A stretch of 34,272 bases of DNA from assembly GCA_913051655.1 (NCBI GenBank), contig CAJXHI010000006.1:1-34272 (forward strand), written 5' to 3'. The DNA is from an uncultured Alphaproteobacteria bacterium (GTDB lineage Bacteria; Pseudomonadota; Alphaproteobacteria; Rhodobacterales; Rhodobacteraceae). Position numbers and translations under genes: made by a program. The notes beneath the pieces were generated by a model. The model saw nothing but the letters and a program-made list of their open reading frames with translations, searched no databases and had not been told where the DNA came from. Every line of letters begins with the position of its first letter. Position 1 is the first letter of the stretch. Below are positions 26,019 to 34,094 of the stretch, one piece after another.

Positions 26019-27346
26019 TGAAAAAGGTATTACTTGCAATTGCCATCGGTTGTGGGCTCGGCACATTTAGTGCGACAAAGATCACAGGGCCAGTTATTGC
26101 CCAAAGTTCAGATGAACGCGCCAATATTTACGAGCAACTGGATCTTTTCGGAGATATATTTGAACGAATTCGCGCACAATATGTAGAAGAGGTAGACGAG
26201 GCTGATTTGATTGAAGCCGCTATCAATGGAATGCTCACCTCTCTCGATCCTCACTCGAGCTATCTTTCCCCTGAGGCCGCTTCTGAAATGCGTTTTCAGA
26301 CGCGCGGCGAATTCGGCGGTCTAGGCATAGAGGTGACACAAAAAGATGGATTTGTGCTGGTTGTTTCCCCAATGGATGATACGCCAGCAGACCAAGCTGG
26401 TATCGAGGCCGGCGATTACATCACCCATGTAGATGGCGAGAGTGTGCTTGGCTTAAACCTTTCGGAAGCGGTTGACCTTATGCGCGGACCTGTTGGCTCT
26501 GAGATAATTATAACAGTTGTACGGGAAGGCGAAGACGAACCTTTCGACGTTAGTATCATTCGTGATACAATTAAACTTAAGGCAGTGCGTGTACGCACTG
26601 AGGGCACAGCTGTGGTTTTGCGGGTTACCACATTTAATGACCAGACCTATGATAATTTGGCGGATGGTATTGTAAAACAAGTCGAAGAAGCCGGTGGCAT
26701 CAAGAATGTTGACGGTTTTGTTCTTGACCTGCGCAATAACCCAGGCGGTTTGCTGTCTCAAGCCATCGCTGTCTCAGATGCCTTTCTAGAGAAGGGGGAA
26801 ATTGTGTCTACCCGCGGGCGTGATCCAAAGGACGGCGATCGATACAATGCGACCCCTGATGACCTAGCCAAAGGTAAGCCTGTCGTGGTTCTGATCAATG
26901 GTGGCTCTGCCTCGGCATCTGAAATTGTTGCCGGCGCGCTGCAGGATCATCAACGCGCCATTGTGGTTGGCACCAAAAGCTTTGGCAAAGGTTCCGTCCA
27001 AACGGTCATGCCGCTGCGGGACCGCGCTGCAATGCGTCTCACAACAGCACGCTATTACACGCCATCAGGCCGCTCCATTCAGGCGCTTGGCGTTTCCCCA
27101 GACATCGTCGTCGAACAGCCAAAGCCAAGGCAAGAAACCGAAGAAGACGAAGCGCGCAAAGGCCGTGAAGAAGCGGATCTGAGAGGGTCCTTGGAAAATG
27201 ATAGCCTGACCGAGGAAGAACGCCAGCAAATAGAAGCGGATCGTTTGGCAGCTGAAAAAGATGCAGAGTTGCGCGAAATGGATTTCCAACTTTCCTACGC
27301 AGTTGATCTCTTGAAGGGTCTGCGCGTTCTATCCTTAAGCGAATAA
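26018..27346 (+). CDS. ctpA: Carboxy-terminal processing protease CtpA (peptidase S41)
   Basis: A periplasmic serine protease of 442 residues that trims C-termini of envelope proteins and often controls murein hydrolases. A signal peptide (KKVLLAIAIGCGLGTFSATK) is followed by the N-terminal helical part with INGMLTSLDPHSSYLSPEA near residue 70. A PDZ domain near 95-165 includes TRGEFGGLGIEVTQKDGFV and MDDTPADQAGIEAGDYI. The S41 core has VLDLRNNPGGLLSQAIAVSD near 245, INGGSASASEIVAGAL with the catalytic serine near 300, and GTKSFGKGSVQT with the lysine near 325. A charged low-complexity tail of about 60 residues follows. I use the ATG at 26018; the TTG one codon earlier is less likely. It is coupled to envC, whose product may be its partner. 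Confidence 0.93.
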   Translation: MKKVLLAIAIGCGLGTFSATKITGPVIAQSSDERANIYEQLDLFGDIFERIRAQYVEEVDEADLIEAAINGMLTSLDPHSSYLSPEAASEMRFQTRGEFGGLGIEVTQKDGFVLVVSPMDDTPADQAGIEAGDYITHVDGESVLGLNLSEAVDLMRGPVGSEIIITVVREGEDEPFDVSIIRDTIKLKAVRVRTEGTAVVLRVTTFNDQTYDNLADGIVKQVEEAGGIKNVDGFVLDLRNNPGGLLSQAIAVSDAFLEKGEIVSTRGRDPKDGDRYNATPDDLAKGKPVVVLINGGSASASEIVAGALQDHQRAIVVGTKSFGKGSVQTVMPLRDRAAMRLTTARYYTPSGRSIQALGVSPDIVVEQPKPRQETEEDEARKGREEADLRGSLENDSLTEEERQQIEADRLAAEKDAELREMDFQLSYAVDLLKGLRVLSLSE

Positions 27347-27378
27347 ATGACACCTTAGGTCTGAATGAGAGTTCATCA

Positions 27379-27861
27379 ATGAATGTGGAACCCAAAGCCT
27401 ATCGTCCCAATGTCGGGATTATGTTAGTGAATGCACAGAACAAAGTGTTCGTCGGTCAGCGACTTGACCGTTTTACGAATGCTTGGCAAATGCCCCAAGG
27501 GGGTATTGATGAAGGCGAAGATTCGAATGATGCGGTCTTTAGAGAATTACTCGAAGAAACTGGCGTGACGGAGAACTTGGTACGTGTCGAAGCTATTTCA
27601 AAAGAATGGATATATTACGATTTTCCCGAAGATATCATCGATGAACTTTGGTCTGGAAAATACAAAGGCCAGCGGCAACGCTATTACCTCATGCGATTTT
27701 TTGGCCAAGATGATCAAATCAATATTGATACTAAAGAGCCAGAATTTTCCGACTGGAAATGGATTGATCTCGATGATCTGTTGGACAATATTGTTGCCTT
27801 TAAACGGGACGTTTATCAGCAGGTGATTGCAGAATTTAAAAAGTATCTAAAACCCTCTTAG
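27379..27861 (+). CDS. rppH: RNA pyrophosphohydrolase (NUDIX)
   Basis: RppH removes pyrophosphate from the 5' end of mRNA and so starts 5'-end-dependent decay; alphaproteobacterial members also hydrolyse dinucleoside polyphosphates. The 160 residues match the family. It opens with YRPNVGIMLVNAQNKVFVGQ. WQMPQGGIDEGEDSNDAVFR runs into the rest of the NUDIX box ELLEETGV near residue 50. KEWIYYDFPEDI near 75 and KYKGQRQRYYLMRF near 95 are typical RppH segments. The EFSDWKWIDLDDL motif near 130 is also conserved. It is the last gene of the rsfS cluster, 32 bases after ctpA. Confidence 0.92.
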   Translation: MNVEPKAYRPNVGIMLVNAQNKVFVGQRLDRFTNAWQMPQGGIDEGEDSNDAVFRELLEETGVTENLVRVEAISKEWIYYDFPEDIIDELWSGKYKGQRQRYYLMRFFGQDDQINIDTKEPEFSDWKWIDLDDLLDNIVAFKRDVYQQVIAEFKKYLKPS

Positions 27862-27930
27862 ATTCTTTACTTGCTTCGTATGGCCGAATGTCCAATGATC
27901 CTCAGACGCCCATGTAATGAAAGAAATACC

Positions 27931-29385
27931 ATGACTTCGATTGTATTAAAGTCCGCCAAAGATCAAGCCATCGCATTGCGCCAAAGGACGATGACAGCGA
28001 CAGAGCTTTTGGAAGCACATTTTAAACAAATCGATAAATTTAATCCTGATATCAACGCGGTGATCTGGCAAGACCGCGAAGCGGCCAAGGCGTCCGCATG
28101 GGAGATGGATAACGAAACCGCAAAAGGAAAATTCCGGGGTCCACTCCATGGAGTGCCAGTCACAGTAAAAGAATCCTTTGACTTGTCCGGCGCACCGACC
28201 ACGTGGGGCGATCCAGAGCATAATGAAAATTTAGCCACATCAGACAGCGACCCAGTCGCACGTTTACGCGCAGCGGGGGCAATTGTTTTTGGCAAAACCA
28301 ATGTGCCACTGAATTTGGTAGAATGGCAAAGCTTTAACCAGGTATACGGAACGACTAAAAACCCTTGGGATCAAACTCGTACACCAGGCGGATCATCGGG
28401 TGGATCTGCTGCCGCAATTGCCACTGGCATGAGCGCCTTGGAGGTCGGCAGTGACATAGGCTCCTCCATCCGCAATCCCGCACATTTCTGCGGAGTTTTT
28501 GGATTAAAACCCACCCATAAAGTAGTGTCTTCACATGGACAGAGCATTGTAGAGAGCCATGCAGAAACGGATATCGCCGTTGCCGGACCATTAGCGCGCA
28601 CGGCCGATGATTTGAAAATTGGCTTTGAAACGATTCTTGGATTACGGGCAATCGATGGATCGGCGTTTAAAGTCCATTTGCCGGAAGATAACCGTGACAG
28701 ACTTAGCGAATTCCGAATTGGAATCAAGCTGGATGATGCCGAAAGCCCTGTCGATGAAGGCTACTTAGCCGCTCTGGACGAATTTGTTCATAAGCTTGAG
28801 AAAGCTGGTGCAAAAGTCATTCGAGACAAAAAACCGAGGGTAGACAGCACCGATCATTATACGCTCTATCTAAGCTTGCTCGGAGCTGCGATGTCTGCGC
28901 GGATTACCAAAAAGGAGGCCAAAGCACTTCTCGCTGGGGTAAAAGCGATGAACAACGGTGATGTGATGCGCGTCTGCGGGACGCGGTACAAAGGTTTGTC
29001 GATATCTCACAGTGAATGGCTAAATTTAGACGCAAAACGAAATTTGCATCGGCTCATATTTGATAACTATTTCAAAGATGTGGATATTCTAATTGCACCC
29101 GCGGCAGGAACACCTGCTTTTAAACATAATCAAAAAGGCCCTAGGTACAGTCGATTTTTGAATATCAACGGAAAAGACTATCCCGATATGGCCCAAACTT
29201 TTTGGGCAGGCTATTCGGGGGTCGTGGGATTACCAAGTGTTGTGGGACCAGTCGGGCAGGTCAATGGTTTGCCTATCGGATATCAGGGTATCGCAGGACA
29301 TGGTCGCGATTTTACTGCGCTCGCTTTTGCTGCTGCGGTTGAACGGGAATTGGGCGGGTATATGCCCCCACCGTTATGCTTGTGA
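27931..29385 (+). CDS. Amidase signature-family enzyme
   Basis: A 484-residue amidohydrolase with the Ser-cisSer-Lys triad. The lysine is in [17 protein letters not shown] near residue 80, the cis-serine in [20 protein letters not shown] near 155, and the nucleophile in [20 protein letters not shown] near 175. Residues after [10 protein letters not shown] match amidase-fold enzymes. Substrate is unknown; members cleave aliphatic, aryl or fatty amides, or act as parts of catabolic pathways. It is not GatA, because the neighbours and the C-terminal half do not fit. I chose the ATG at 27931 because the earlier frame to 27871 lacks family similarity. Its last 12 bases overlap the end of the opposing dxs gene, so the two transcripts collide here. 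Confidence 0.85.
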   Translation: MTSIVLKSAKDQAIALRQRTMTATELLEAHFKQIDKFNPDINAVIWQDREAAKASAWEMDNETAKGKFRGPLHGVPVTVKESFDLSGAPTTWGDPEHNENLATSDSDPVARLRAAGAIVFGKTNVPLNLVEWQSFNQVYGTTKNPWDQTRTPGGSSGGSAAAIATGMSALEVGSDIGSSIRNPAHFCGVFGLKPTHKVVSSHGQSIVESHAETDIAVAGPLARTADDLKIGFETILGLRAIDGSAFKVHLPEDNRDRLSEFRIGIKLDDAESPVDEGYLAALDEFVHKLEKAGAKVIRDKKPRVDSTDHYTLYLSLLGAAMSARITKKEAKALLAGVKAMNNGDVMRVCGTRYKGLSISHSEWLNLDAKRNLHRLIFDNYFKDVDILIAPAAGTPAFKHNQKGPRYSRFLNINGKDYPDMAQTFWAGYSGVVGLPSVVGPVGQVNGLPIGYQGIAGHGRDFTALAFAAAVERELGGYMPPPLCL

Positions 29386-31287
29386 GAGCTTCACGACATT
29401 GTGCGCAGGGCGCAAAAGGTTGATTGCTGTGCATTCAATATCCTGAACCGTCAAACCCGCTGCGGCATACATGTCTGAAGGAGATGCCTGATCAATGTAG
29501 GCATCAGGGAGAGTCATCGTTCTGATCTTTAGACCACGATCAAGTTGCCCAGTGGCTGCGAGATGATGCAGCACCATAGCGCCGAAACCGCCAACCGAGC
29601 CTTGTTCAATAGTGATCAGAGCTTCATGATTATGGGCCAACTGACGGATCAGATCGGTGTCCAGCGGTTTGGCAAATCTGGCATCAGCCAACGTCACACT
29701 CACACCTTGTTGCTCAAGCTGTTGCACGGCCTGTTCAGCTTCGCTGAGATGCGCACCAAATGAAAGTATAGCAACCTCGGTGCCTTCTGTAATTATGCGC
29801 CCTTTGCCAATCTCCAATATTTCGCCCCGTTCAGGAAGCGTGACACCCGTTCCATTACCACGTGGATAACGAAATGAAATTGGCCCTTCGTCATAGGCGG
29901 AAGCAGTGGCGACCATATTGACAAGTTCCGCTTCATCGCCTGCCGCCATAACCGTAAAGCCGGGCAAGTTGGCAAGATAGGCAACATCAAAAGCACCAGC
30001 ATGGGTTGCGCCATCCGCGCCAACCAGACCCGCGCGATCTATGGCAAAGCGCACAGGCAACCCTTGCAGCGCTACATCGTGAACGACCTGATCATAGCCT
30101 CTTTGCAGAAAGGTGGAATAAATCGCACAAAACGGTTTCAGTCCGCTCGCCGCCATTCCAGCGGCAAATGTAACGCCGTGTTGTTCTGCTATCCCAACAT
30201 CAAAAACACGTCCGGGAAATTTCTTAGCCATAATATTCAGCCCCGTTCCCGATGGCATCGCAGCGGTCACGCCCACGATCCTTGGATCGCGTGTCGCCTC
30301 ATCTGTGAGTGCCTCTCCAAATACAGAGGTGTAAGAGGGGGCATTTGGTTTGGATTTGGCCTGTGCTCCTGTTGCGATGTCAAACTTTGACACCCCATGG
30401 TATTTATCTGCTGAATTTTCAGCTGGCGCATACCCTTTGCCCTTAACGGTGCAAGCATGGATCAAAACTGGACCTGTAGCCCTTGCACGCGCTGCACGCA
30501 TCACGGGTAATAATTGATTTAAATCATGCCCATTGATTGGGCCGACGTATTCAAATCCCAACTCCTCAAACAACGTACCAGAGCCGTGCAAGCCAGTCAC
30601 AAGCTGACGCGCACGTTTGGCCCCATCACGAAGCGGAGAAGGAAGCGCCGCCTCAAATCCTTCGGCTAGGGATTTCATCTTGGCAAGTGGTTCATTGGCA
30701 TAAAGACCAGAAAGATATGACGACATTGCCCCAACAGGTGGTGCAATAGACATTTCATTGTCATTCAAAATGACAAACAACCGACGGCCTTCGCTGCCTG
30801 CATTGTTTAGTGCCTCATAGGCCATACCAGCGCTGATTGAGCCATCACCAATAACAGCGATGGCATCTCCTACAGGTTGACCCATATCACGCCCGACGGT
30901 GAAGCCAAGTGCTGCAGAAATAGAAGTAGAACTATGCGCCGCACCAAACGGATCAAACTCGCTTTCACTACGCTTAGTAAAGCCGCTCAATCCGTTTTTT
31001 TGGCGCAGAGTGCGAATACGATCTCTGCGACCTGTCAGGATCTTATGCGGATAACATTGATGGCCGACATCCCATACGATTTTATCCAGCGGCGTGTTGA
31101 AAACTGCATGAAGCGCCACGGTAATTTCTACCACACCAAGGGATGATCCAAGGTGCCCACCCGTTTCAGAGACTGCGGAAATAACTTCGTCACGCACATC
31201 TTTAGCGAGATGTATCAAATCTTGATCGTTCAGTTGTTTCATGTCGGCGGGTCCGGCAATCCGGTCCAAAAAGCGATACTCATTCAT
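29374..31287 (-). CDS. dxs: 1-deoxy-D-xylulose-5-phosphate synthase
   Basis: This thiamine-diphosphate enzyme condenses pyruvate and glyceraldehyde 3-phosphate, the first step of the MEP isoprenoid pathway. The 637-residue protein shows, in order, [20 protein letters not shown] near residue 40, [19 protein letters not shown] near 75, and [20 protein letters not shown] near 145, where the cofactor diphosphate and magnesium bind. The central domain has [20 protein letters not shown] near 370 and [20 protein letters not shown] near 425. The ATG at 31287 follows GGGAGAGAG. It is the distal gene of the puf operon, as in Rhodobacter, so precursor supply for carotenoids and the phytyl chain is tied to photosystem expression. 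The hairpin cluster upstream probably lowers or separates its expression from the puf genes. Confidence 0.96.
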   Translation of the reverse strand: MNEYRFLDRIAGPADMKQLNDQDLIHLAKDVRDEVISAVSETGGHLGSSLGVVEITVALHAVFNTPLDKIVWDVGHQCYPHKILTGRRDRIRTLRQKNGLSGFTKRSESEFDPFGAAHSSTSISAALGFTVGRDMGQPVGDAIAVIGDGSISAGMAYEALNNAGSEGRRLFVILNDNEMSIAPPVGAMSSYLSGLYANEPLAKMKSLAEGFEAALPSPLRDGAKRARQLVTGLHGSGTLFEELGFEYVGPINGHDLNQLLPVMRAARARATGPVLIHACTVKGKGYAPAENSADKYHGVSKFDIATGAQAKSKPNAPSYTSVFGEALTDEATRDPRIVGVTAAMPSGTGLNIMAKKFPGRVFDVGIAEQHGVTFAAGMAASGLKPFCAIYSTFLQRGYDQVVHDVALQGLPVRFAIDRAGLVGADGATHAGAFDVAYLANLPGFTVMAAGDEAELVNMVATASAYDEGPISFRYPRGNGTGVTLPERGEILEIGKGRIITEGTEVAILSFGAHLSEAEQAVQQLEQQGVSVTLADARFAKPLDTDLIRQLAHNHEALITIEQGSVGGFGAMVLHHLAATGQLDRGLKIRTMTLPDAYIDQASPSDMYAAAGLTVQDIECTAINLLRPAHNVVKLSQA

Positions 31288-31322
31288 TTCTAAATACTCT
31301 CTCCCGCGAATTTATAAAAAGA

Positions 31323-31354
31323 GCGCCACGTTTAGGAGAACCTAAACGTGGCGC
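31323..31354 (-). terminator. Perfect 14-bp hairpin with T-run between the pufX-like gene and dxs
   Basis: On the minus strand GCGCCACGTTTAGG, a loop of four bases, then the exact complement, followed by TCTTTTTATAAA. Stem, tetraloop and T-run match an intrinsic terminator. It lies about 36 bases before the dxs start codon, so it would stop or attenuate transcription into dxs. Confidence 0.85.
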
Positions 31355-31356
31355 AG

Positions 31357-31469
31357 TTTCCTGTAGCCAACAGGAAGGGAACCGGGGTGCAGAAACCCCG
31401 TATTTGACTCACGGGAAAATGAGCCAAATCCAGCTGGCGGGGGAGCGAGGTTATCCCGCTCCAGCCCGC
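31357..31469 (-). repeat. Four further hairpins in series between the pufX-like gene and dxs
   Basis: In transcript order (minus strand): 31437-31469, GCGGG and GGAGCG arms with a two-base bulge and a 9-base loop; 31403-31428, nine pairs including one G-U that exists only in the minus-strand RNA; 31383-31400, CGGGGT/ACCCCG with a 6-base loop; 31357-31377, TTTCCTG/CAGGAAG with a 7-base loop. With the terminator-like hairpin they fill nearly all of the gap. They probably block 3' exonucleases and so protect the puf message. Confidence 0.75.
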
Positions 31470-31488
31470 AAGTTCCAGAGACCAGGGC

Positions 31489-31731
31489 TTATGCGAGCGT
31501 CTCTTCATTTGGTATAACGTAATAAGAGAAAGAATCTGGTGTAGGATCATCTGCCTCTTTTGACTCCGGCGGTAACCAACTAGAAACCAACATCAAAACA
31601 ACGATGAACCCTGCCATGACACCGACAGCTGCTCCACCAATCAGGGCACCAGCAAACATATTGCCAAAAGCCTCACTTCTGATGCGTTCGGGAGAAAAGT
31701 CTCCGTCAAAGATTTGTTTTTGTGAACTCAT
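31489..31731 (-). CDS. pufX: PufX-like single-helix protein
   Basis: An 80-residue protein in the exact pufX position, 12 bases after pufM and upstream of dxs. In Rhodobacter PufX opens the LH1 ring for quinone exchange and dimerises the reaction centre-LH1 complex. Residues 1-22 are polar (IFDGDFSPERIR), and residues 23-53 form one hydrophobic helix rich in spaced glycines: G28-G32, G33-G37 and G37-G41 each make GxxxG. WLPPESKE follows the helix, and the C-terminal tail is acidic (ending SYYVIPNEETLA). Length and topology agree with PufX (about 80 residues, one helix with GxxxG), but sequence identity with classical PufX looks low. GGGAG is seven bases before the ATG. An unrelated small membrane protein is possible. 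Confidence 0.65.
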   Translation of the reverse strand: MSSQKQIFDGDFSPERIRSEAFGNMFAGALIGGAAVGVMAGFIVVLMLVSSWLPPESKEADDPTPDSFSYYVIPNEETLA

Positions 31732-31743
31732 CGGTTCTCTCCC

Positions 31744-32667
31744 TTAATCGAGCGGCGCAAAGCCGTGTTCCTGCGCCCAAAGATACCAGTTATCCACAAC
31801 CGTGCCGGTCAACAAGATACCAATACCGCCTGTGATGCAGGTCAGCACCGCAAACCACCAAGCCCATCTATGAATGCCTTCCATTGTGGCATTAAAGCCC
31901 ATGGTCCAGCGCCAAAATAGGCCTGCGCGTTCAGACGCCGTACCACGATCTGCGATTTGTTCCAGTTCACGGTCGCCGCCGAAGCGGGATACCGCAAGGA
32001 TCGTTGCACCGTGCATCGCAAAGAGCAGCGCAGATCCATAAAGGAACACAATCGAAAGCGCGTGAAACGGATTATAGAACAGGTTTCCATATGTCACCGA
32101 AAAGGTCATCGTCCAGTCCAAGTGCGAGAAAATTCCGTACGGCACAGCCTCTGACCAACTTCCCATAAAGATCGGACGGATTAGCCCCAGCACAAGAAAC
32201 AACCAAATCGCTGCTCCGAATGCATAGAACACATGTTTGCCCATCTTTAACTGTTGCGCGAGAACATAAGAACGTGCCCACCATGTCAAAACAGAAATCA
32301 ACAGAAAGAAACTGGCAAGAAACCAGAGTCCCCCCTCCTGCAGAGGTGGAATGCTTAGCCCGTACTCTTGCGCAGGCGGCTCAAGTGAGAAGTAAAACAG
32401 ATCTCTTGCGAACACGCCGGGATTCCAGCCTGCTTGCTGCCAATAGCTAAAACCTACGATCAGGAACCAAGCAAGGCCAGATGCAAGAGACGCAAATCCC
32501 AAAGCACCTAGATAAAACGGACCCAGCTGCGCATTACCAAACCATCCTAAAAGTTTAGAAAAAGCAGTGCTATCGCTGCGTTCACGTAGATCCACTTCTT
32601 CTACCACCCCCATTTCAGGCGGTCCTTGGACCTGTACTTGCGTGAATATGTTCTGATATTCAACCAT
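31744..32667 (-). CDS. pufM: Photosynthetic reaction centre M subunit
   Basis: PufM with PufL forms the membrane core that binds bacteriochlorophylls, bacteriopheophytins, quinones and iron. The 307-residue protein has five membrane helices. It starts [38 protein letters not shown] near residue 150, and [20 protein letters not shown] near 195 with the special-pair histidine, are hallmarks. [20 protein letters not shown] near 217 carries an iron-ligand histidine and the iron-binding glutamate region, and [12 protein letters not shown] near 264 the next. The start at 32667 follows a strong GGAGGGAGG site and overlaps the pufL stop by eight bases, the usual coupling. The tail ends [11 protein letters not shown]. 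Confidence 0.97.
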   Translation of the reverse strand: MVEYQNIFTQVQVQGPPEMGVVEEVDLRERSDSTAFSKLLGWFGNAQLGPFYLGALGFASLASGLAWFLIVGFSYWQQAGWNPGVFARDLFYFSLEPPAQEYGLSIPPLQEGGLWFLASFFLLISVLTWWARSYVLAQQLKMGKHVFYAFGAAIWLFLVLGLIRPIFMGSWSEAVPYGIFSHLDWTMTFSVTYGNLFYNPFHALSIVFLYGSALLFAMHGATILAVSRFGGDRELEQIADRGTASERAGLFWRWTMGFNATMEGIHRWAWWFAVLTCITGGIGILLTGTVVDNWYLWAQEHGFAPLD

Positions 32668-33508
32668 TGACGCCTCCCTCCAAGTCAGCCCAGAAGGGCA
32701 AATCAACGTACCAATACCACCAGTCAGCCCATGCATCGAACCAAACCGTCCCAGATACAACGATGCATACGGCGGACCAGAATCCGGCATTTAACGCTAG
32801 AAACAGGCCCAGACGGTGAATACCTAGCGGCCCAATGGAATACCCTATAAAGTCCCGGAAAAAGGTGTCTTCGTGTTCCGGCTGGCGCATCTCATGGCCT
32901 TTTTCCGGATTTGCGGCTGACAGCACGAGTGAGCCATGCAGCGCCAATGCAAGCGTGGTAGTAAAGAAAAAGGTAATCGCAATCATATGCGCCGGGTTAT
33001 AGTGGAAATTACCATATGCATACCCCACATTATTGACCCAATCGAGGTGACTAAAGATTCCATAAGGGAACCCATGACCCCACGCGCCCATCAGCACAGG
33101 GCGGATGACCACTAATGTGATGTATGCCAGAATGGCAATTGAAAAGGCAAACGGCACATGAAGTCCCATGCCCAGTTTACGGGAAATTTCAACTTCCCGA
33201 AGCGCCCAACTCACGAACGCGACTGTCGCACACATTGTGATTAGCTGCCATAATCCACCCTCGGCAAGTGGGGCCATACCAAGCCCGACCTCTAGTTCAG
33301 GTGGTTCAATTGAAATCAGCCAAGGGTTCCAAGTGTCCCCCAGTGATGCTCCATAAAATATTAATACCGTCCCAAGAAGGGCGAAAAAGGCCGTGGTTAT
33401 TCCGAAAAACCCAACATAAAAGGGTCCAATCCAGAAATCAAATAGATCACCGCCTATTAACGTTCCCCCTTGGACGCGATACTTTTTTTCAAAACTTAAC
33501 AACGCCAT
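32660..33508 (-). CDS. pufL: Photosynthetic reaction centre L subunit
   Basis: The 282-residue L subunit pairs with PufM. It begins [20 protein letters not shown], as in Rhodobacter. [20 protein letters not shown] near residue 135, [20 protein letters not shown] near 166 with the special-pair histidine, [16 protein letters not shown] near 188 with an iron-ligand histidine, and [20 protein letters not shown] near 225 with the second, all match the family. It ends [16 protein letters not shown] precedes the ATG at 33508. It lies 125 bases after pufA, with a hairpin in between that should make its message less abundant than the antenna message. Confidence 0.97.
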   Translation of the reverse strand: MALLSFEKKYRVQGGTLIGGDLFDFWIGPFYVGFFGITTAFFALLGTVLIFYGASLGDTWNPWLISIEPPELEVGLGMAPLAEGGLWQLITMCATVAFVSWALREVEISRKLGMGLHVPFAFSIAILAYITLVVIRPVLMGAWGHGFPYGIFSHLDWVNNVGYAYGNFHYNPAHMIAITFFFTTTLALALHGSLVLSAANPEKGHEMRQPEHEDTFFRDFIGYSIGPLGIHRLGLFLALNAGFWSAVCIVVSGTVWFDAWADWWYWYVDLPFWADLEGGVNG

Positions 33509-33576
33509 GTTTATTTCTCCGCGCTTTTCTTTGGCTGCGCCGACTTTGGGGTAGTGGCCGCCCTAATGTGATTTGT

Positions 33577-33612
33577 GCTGTGGGCAGCAGGTGAAATGCC
33601 ACTGCCCACAGC
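33577..33612 (-). repeat. 11-bp hairpin between pufA and pufL
   Basis: GCTGTGGGCAG and its exact complement flank a 14-base loop, with no T-run beyond. In Rhodobacter a hairpin at this position protects the 3' end of the pufBA segment, giving more antenna than reaction-centre mRNA. Position and stability fit that role here. Confidence 0.85.
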
Positions 33613-33633
33613 TTTTAGCGTACTGGATACTGA

Positions 33634-33789
33634 TCAGCCTGCTGCGGCCGCCAGTTCAAACCAGTTAAAGCCGTCTGTGCTCAACAGAACGAGATGAATC
33701 ATTGCTGCAAGCAAAAAGAGGAAGACACCCTGCACCACGAAAACGCGGCGCGGATCGAAAACCAGCCAGATTTTGTAAAAATTAGCCAT
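33634..33789 (-). CDS. pufA: Light-harvesting 1 alpha polypeptide
   Basis: A 51-residue antenna peptide: [20 protein letters not shown] at the N-terminus, a single membrane helix ([17 protein letters not shown]), and the C-terminal [11 protein letters not shown]. The [13 protein letters not shown] opening and the histidine in AAMIHLVLL (residue 32), which binds bacteriochlorophyll a, are typical of LH1 alpha. It pairs with PufB around the reaction centre. AAGGAG, embedded in the pufB stop region, lies eight bases before the ATG, and only 12 bases separate the two genes, so they are coupled. The stretch was read directly from the complement. Confidence 0.96.
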   Translation of the reverse strand: MANFYKIWLVFDPRRVFVVQGVFLFLLAAMIHLVLLSTDGFNWFELAAAAG

Positions 33790-33801
33790 TTCTCAGTCTC
33801 C

Positions 33802-33957
33802 TTACCAATTGAACCAAGGCAGAACCATGTACGTCGCGATGTGAGCGATCAGACAGGCTATCGCAAATAGCCAAAGTCCGCTCATATACACTGAGTGCAG
33901 TTCCTGCGCTTGTTCGTCTGTAAGACCTGTGAAGGACAGGTCACTTCTATCAGCCAT
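33802..33957 (-). CDS. pufB: Light-harvesting 1 beta polypeptide
   Basis: A 51-residue antenna peptide. It starts [20 protein letters not shown]; the [17 protein letters not shown] stretch with histidine 21 is diagnostic of LH1 beta. The helix [20 protein letters not shown] carries the bacteriochlorophyll histidine at residue 39, and the protein ends WFNW. GGAGGGAAG precedes the ATG at 33957; longer frames up to 34020 run through hairpin sequence and are not supported. First structural gene after pufQ. Confidence 0.96.
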   Translation of the reverse strand: MADRSDLSFTGLTDEQAQELHSVYMSGLWLFAIACLIAHIATYMVLPWFNW

Positions 33958-33985
33958 AAACTTCCCTCCGGGTTGCTTCGCTGAC

Positions 33986-34028
33986 GCCGCAGTGCCCCTG
34001 CGGCCGGGTCCTCGGGGCACAATGCCCC
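33986..34028 (-). promoter_or_regulatory. Overlapping alternative hairpins in the pufQ-pufB gap
   Basis: GCCGCAG/CTGCGGC (33986-33992 with 33998-34004), GTGCCCC/GGGGCAC (33992-33998 with 34014-34020) and GGGGCA/TGCCCC (34014-34019 with 34023-34028) share bases, so the middle one cannot form together with the others. They lie 29 to 71 bases before the pufB start and could control processing or translation. Confidence 0.55.
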
Positions 34029-34067
34029 TCGGGTCTCTGACACCCCCTACGGAACGTCAGTCTCTTA

Positions 34068-34094
34068 TTCTCGCCCTGAAGTTCAAGGCGAGAA
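34068..34094 (-). repeat. 8-bp hairpin across the pufQ stop codon
   Basis: TTCTCGCC (34068-34075) pairs with GGCGAGAA (34087-34094) across an 11-base loop that holds the pufQ stop codon. No T-run follows. It could mark a 3' end of processed pufQ message. Confidence 0.6.

Noticed and set aside
31323..31469. CRISPR-like array
   Set aside because: The hairpins differ in sequence and spacing; there are no direct repeats with spacers, and no cas genes occur in the window.
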